From JBHJHK01 sp050330975 (GTDB lineage Bacteria > Pseudomonadota > Gammaproteobacteria > Competibacterales > Competibacteraceae), in the NCBI GenBank assembly GCA_050330975.1, contig JBHJHK010000429.1, forward strand, positions 1-15,726: a stretch of 15,726 nt of DNA. The letters are read 5' to 3'. Under the pieces are notes generated by a model. The model made no database searches. It had not been told where the DNA came from and saw only the letters and a list, made by a program, of their open reading frames with translations. Both the position numbers and the translations under genes were made by a program. Shown piece by piece: positions 13,027 to 15,726 of this stretch (position 1 is its first letter; each line of letters begins with the position of its first letter).

Positions 13027-15132
13027 ATGTCGACCATCCACTCCTCTGCCTCCCTCGGAGCCCTGGGCGACTATCGCCTCGACCGGCTGTTGACCAGCGA
13101 CGAGCTGACCGTGAGCTATCGCGCCTGGGAACTAGTCCACGACGCCCCGGTGGTGGTGACCGAGTACTTCCCCAGCGCCTGGGCCCAGCGCCAGGGGGAA
13201 CTGGTGGTTCCCAACGACCAGGGGTTGATGCCAAGTCCCGACGAGGCGCTGCCCAACTTCGCCTGGGGCCTGGAGCAATTCCTCGCCGAAGCCAGGGCCC
13301 TGGCCCAACTCCGCCATCCCCACGTGGCCCACGTCCAGGCTCATTTTGCCGCCAACGGCACGGCCTATGCCGTGACCGAGGCGTTGGACGGCGACACGCT
13401 GGGGACCCTGTTGGAGCGGGAGGGCACCCTGGAGGCGCCGGTCCTGGTGCCCCTATTGTATCAATCCCTGTTGGGCTTGGCGGCCATCCACGCCCAGGGA
13501 CTGCTCCACTGGGATATCAACCCCGAGACGCTCTATTGGCGCCGCGACGGCGGCGGGGTCGTCATCACAGGTACAGCCGCCGCCCGCCAGCGCCTGGGCA
13601 GGGCCCGGGCGGTGGTCTCACAACTCCTCAACCCCGGATACTCGGCCCCTGAGCAATACGCCGTGCGCGGCGACCGCTGCGGCGCCTGGACCGACCTCTA
13701 CGCCCTGGGGGCCGTGGCCTACCGCTGTATCACCGGCGAGCCCCCCCAGGAGGCCGCCGATCGCATTCTCGACGATGCCTTGGCATCGGTGGCCGAGGTC
13801 GGCCGCGGCCGCTACCCAAGGGCCCTACTCCAGGCTGTGGATCGGGCTCTGGCGTTGGAGCGCCGGCGCCGGTTTGCCAACGCGCTGCAGATGGCGGCTG
13901 CCATGGAGGCCTCTGGGGAGGCGGGCTTTTGGGAAGCCGAGGAGGAGGCGCCAGTGGCGGGTGAGCCTTCCGGCATGGGGCCCCATCCTGGGCACAGCCG
14001 GGAACCCACCCTGGCCGGGGAGGATTTTGGGGCAACCCGGGGGGCGAGGGATGACGGCCTGGGCTCCCCCACCATCGATTGGGGCTCTGCAACCCAGCCC
14101 GCGGTCCGAGGTTATGACTGGGGTTACGACTGGTCGCCGCCATCCCCTAGTCAGCGTCGCCAGCGCCGTGAACCGGCCCTTGGCGACGAGGGGGGGGACG
14201 ACCCCGAGGCCTCGCCTCGTCGCCCCCGTCACAGCGCTCGACTCCGCCCTAGGGTGACCCGGCGCGCGACCCTGCAGACCGTCGACTGGGGGGGGGTGAT
14301 GGATCAGGTGGTGATTTCTGGGGTGTTTTACCTCGGGCTGTGGGCGGCGGCGGCGGGAACGGTGTATTTGGCGAATTTGGAAGACCAAGCCGAACCCCTG
14401 ACGGGGAGGCTGCCCCGCTACGTCCTCAGTGTCCAGGGGGCGCCGGGGGCGGTGGAGCGCCAGCCGGTGGAGGGCTTTACCCCCGACCCCAACGCCCCCG
14501 AGGAGGCATCTGGGAGGGGCGTGGACCATGCCCAGGCGGACACCGGCGAGGTCCAGCAACCGCCCCCTGGAGGCGTCTCGACGGCGGCTCCCTTGACGGC
14601 CCTAGTGGACGACGCGCCGCGCTTTACCGACGCCGACGCCGACCGAGACGGCGAGGCACCGCTGTCGAGGGGAGTTCCCCCGGCAGAAACGGCTCCAGCC
14701 GCCGCGGCCCTCGACCCCGCCGCCGCCGCCCAGGTGGATAGATGGCTAGAACGGGCGGAGGTGAGCCTCGAGCGCTTTCGCCTCACCACCCCCGCCGCCG
14801 ACAGTGCCTTGCACTACTACGAGCAGGTGCTGCAACTCGACCCCGACAACGCCCCCGCCCAGCGGGGTTTTACCCGCATCGCCGTGCGTTACGCCGAGCT
14901 CGCCCAGCGCCAGATGAATCGGGCCAACTACCCCAAGGCCCTGGATTTCATCGAGGTGGGCTTGGCTATCAAGCCCGGGTTTGAGCCACTTTTACAACTG
15001 CAATCCGAGGCGTTGGCCGAGCTGGAAAACTGGCGGGGCGGAGGCCTTCGGGCCCCCAGAACTCCCCCCGACGGCCGCCGAGAGACCCCGCGGGCCGAGG
15101 TGGACTTCGACGTCAATCTCAAGGAGAACTAG
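13027..15132 (+). CDS. Membrane pseudokinase with C-terminal TPR-like region
   Basis: About 701 aa from the ATG at 13027. Residues 15-295 have the eukaryotic-type kinase fold of the bacterial subfamily with KEYLPS and PGYAPxEQY motifs, but catalytic positions are lost. VAIK lysine is Thr (T45, VVVTEYFPS), HRD is HWD (161-163), the loop lysine is Asn (N165), the metal-binding asparagine is Thr (T168) and the DFG aspartate is replaced (ITGTAAARQ, 180-188). Structural motifs remain: FLAEARALAQLRHPHV, NPGYSAPEQY (202-211) and WTDLYALGAVAYRCITG (221-237). A long acidic/Pro-rich linker with repeated DWG motifs follows, then one membrane helix (about 428-451), a Pro/Ala-rich stretch and TPR-like helices (about 593-668). 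I infer a cytosolic pseudokinase and periplasmic TPR part acting as scaffold or sensor. A TTG start at 12880 is possible but unsupported. Confidence 0.85.
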   Translation: MSTIHSSASLGALGDYRLDRLLTSDELTVSYRAWELVHDAPVVVTEYFPSAWAQRQGELVVPNDQGLMPSPDEALPNFAWGLEQFLAEARALAQLRHPHVAHVQAHFAANGTAYAVTEALDGDTLGTLLEREGTLEAPVLVPLLYQSLLGLAAIHAQGLLHWDINPETLYWRRDGGGVVITGTAAARQRLGRARAVVSQLLNPGYSAPEQYAVRGDRCGAWTDLYALGAVAYRCITGEPPQEAADRILDDALASVAEVGRGRYPRALLQAVDRALALERRRRFANALQMAAAMEASGEAGFWEAEEEAPVAGEPSGMGPHPGHSREPTLAGEDFGATRGARDDGLGSPTIDWGSATQPAVRGYDWGYDWSPPSPSQRRQRREPALGDEGGDDPEASPRRPRHSARLRPRVTRRATLQTVDWGGVMDQVVISGVFYLGLWAAAAGTVYLANLEDQAEPLTGRLPRYVLSVQGAPGAVERQPVEGFTPDPNAPEEASGRGVDHAQADTGEVQQPPPGGVSTAAPLTALVDDAPRFTDADADRDGEAPLSRGVPPAETAPAAAALDPAAAAQVDRWLERAEVSLERFRLTTPAADSALHYYEQVLQLDPDNAPAQRGFTRIAVRYAELAQRQMNRANYPKALDFIEVGLAIKPGFEPLLQLQSEALAELENWRGGGLRAPRTPPDGRRETPRAEVDFDVNLKEN

Positions 15133-15162
15133 GCGCCGGTCGGGCGGGGTCCTCAGGCGCCT
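15131..15162. terminator. Hairpin shared by convergent pseudokinase and MaoC gene ends
   Basis: AGGCGCC (15131-15137) and GGCGCCT (15156-15162) are perfect 7-bp complementary arms with an 18-nt loop. The structure spans both stop codons and the whole 20-bp gap, which suits a bidirectional transcription stop. There is no U-tract on either side. Confidence 0.4.
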
Positions 15163-15632
15163 TCTGGCCCATTCCCTTCGGGCGTTGGCCGCCGGTCCAC
15201 CAGATAGGTACCCGTGCCCGTGACCACGGGCTTGCCCGCCACGGTGCACACCGTGTCGGCGGTGACCCGACGCCTTTGCAGGTCGATCTCCTTGATCGTC
15301 ACCGTGGCGGTGACCGTGTCGCCGATGCGCACCGGCGCCCTGAACTTCAACGACTGGTCGACGTAGATGGCCCCGGGCCCCGGCAAGCGGGTACCCGCCA
15401 CACACGACAACAGCGCCGCCGAAAACATGCCGTGGACGACTCGACCCTTGAAGGGGGTGTTGGCGGCGAATTCCTCGTTGATGTGGACGGGGTTGTTGTC
15501 CCCCGACAAGCCGGCGAAGAGCACGACGTCGGCTTCGGTGACGGTTCTAGCGTAGCTGGCTCTCATGCCCGCCTGGAGGTCTTCGAGGTAGTAGCCGTGG
15601 AGGTCGTCGGCGGGGTGGGTAGTGGCAGTCAT
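15153..15632 (-). CDS. MaoC-type (R)-enoyl-CoA hydratase
   Basis: A 159-aa single hot-dog-fold protein of the MaoC/PhaJ group. The hydratase-2 motif reads FAGLSGDNNPVHINEEFAA (39-57), with catalytic D45 and H50, followed by FKGRVVHGMFSAALLS (61-76). The fold ends with FRAPVRIGDTVTATVTI (98-113) and the ADTVCTVAGKPVVTGTGTYLV strand region. PhaJ-type enzymes hydrate trans-2-enoyl-CoA to (R)-3-hydroxyacyl-CoA, linking fatty acid oxidation to polyhydroxyalkanoate synthesis; no pha gene is visible here, so the substrate is open. The start at 15632 is chosen for its AAGAGG site 7 nt upstream and family N-terminus; an in-frame start at 15707 adds 25 unlikely residues. It is convergent with the pseudokinase gene. 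Confidence 0.93.
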   Translation of the reverse strand: MTATTHPADDLHGYYLEDLQAGMRASYARTVTEADVVLFAGLSGDNNPVHINEEFAANTPFKGRVVHGMFSAALLSCVAGTRLPGPGAIYVDQSLKFRAPVRIGDTVTATVTIKEIDLQRRRVTADTVCTVAGKPVVTGTGTYLVDRRPTPEGNGPEGA

Positions 15633-15726
15633 GGCGGGCCTCTTATGAGATGCTAAAGGGTTGAGATGCCAAAGGGGAAAGCGCGGCGGTGGGGGGTGAT
15701 GGCTCAATCCTCGACGTATTGGTGCT
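15633..15726. other. Right-edge flank, possible end of an upstream minus-strand gene
   Basis: Beyond the MaoC ribosome site, one minus-strand frame enters from the right edge and ends in TGA at 15704-15706 with residues HQYVED. This could be the C-terminus of a gene in the same operon, but about six residues are too few to support a call. Confidence 0.2.

Overview
The window is chromosomal DNA from a GC-rich proteobacterium. A gammaproteobacterium is most likely, because the SrkA homologue, the PrkA-YeaH-SpoVR operon, a PykA-type pyruvate kinase and a sigma-54 NtrC-family regulator occur together. Many G/C homopolymers of 8-9 bases and GC-rich third codon positions fit a genome such as those of the Ectothiorhodospiraceae/Chromatiales, but I cannot fix the genus. 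I see no IS element, phage gene, tRNA, rRNA or CRISPR array. This is compact core-type sequence with ten protein genes, one of them frameshifted.

Layout. (1) 287-5006, minus strand: a stress operon prkA - yeaH - spoVR, tightly packed (32-nt gap, then a 4-nt ATGA overlap). It is preceded by a well-matched sigma-54 promoter (5051-5070) and two perfect inverted repeats that could be activator sites. (2) 5484-6467, plus strand: srkA, a stress-response kinase, divergent from prkA across a 477-bp intergenic region. (3) 6504-7919, minus strand: pyruvate kinase, with a clear sigma-70-type promoter whose spacer holds a perfect 11-bp palindrome. (4) 8012-9349, plus strand: a histidinol dehydrogenase-family protein in which two of four zinc ligands are changed, so it is probably not the histidine biosynthesis enzyme. 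(5) 9693-11042, plus strand: a response regulator of the NtrC type with no histidine kinase beside it. (6) 11338-11828: a DUF4112 membrane protein broken by a one-frame shift at a run of eight G, with another sigma-54-like promoter about 250 bp upstream. (7) 11927-12808, minus strand: a DUF815 ATPase. (8) 13027-15132, plus strand: a large membrane protein with a kinase fold lacking the catalytic lysine, HRD arginine and DFG aspartate (a pseudokinase), one membrane span and C-terminal TPR-like helices. (9) 15153-15632, minus strand: a MaoC-type hydratase.

How they may work together. PrkA (AAA+ kinase), YeaH (VWA domain) and SpoVR are a conserved co-transcribed stress and starvation module, and SrkA is an independent stress kinase next to it. 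A sigma-54 promoter on the prkA operon, a sigma-54 activator gene 4.7 kb away and further sigma-54-like sites flanking that activator suggest a local sigma-54 theme. That the activator controls these promoters is inference. The most novel points are the pseudokinase-TM-TPR protein, the zinc-ligand-altered HisD paralogue, and the intergenic region after the regulator gene, which could encode a sigma-54-driven small RNA or long leader.
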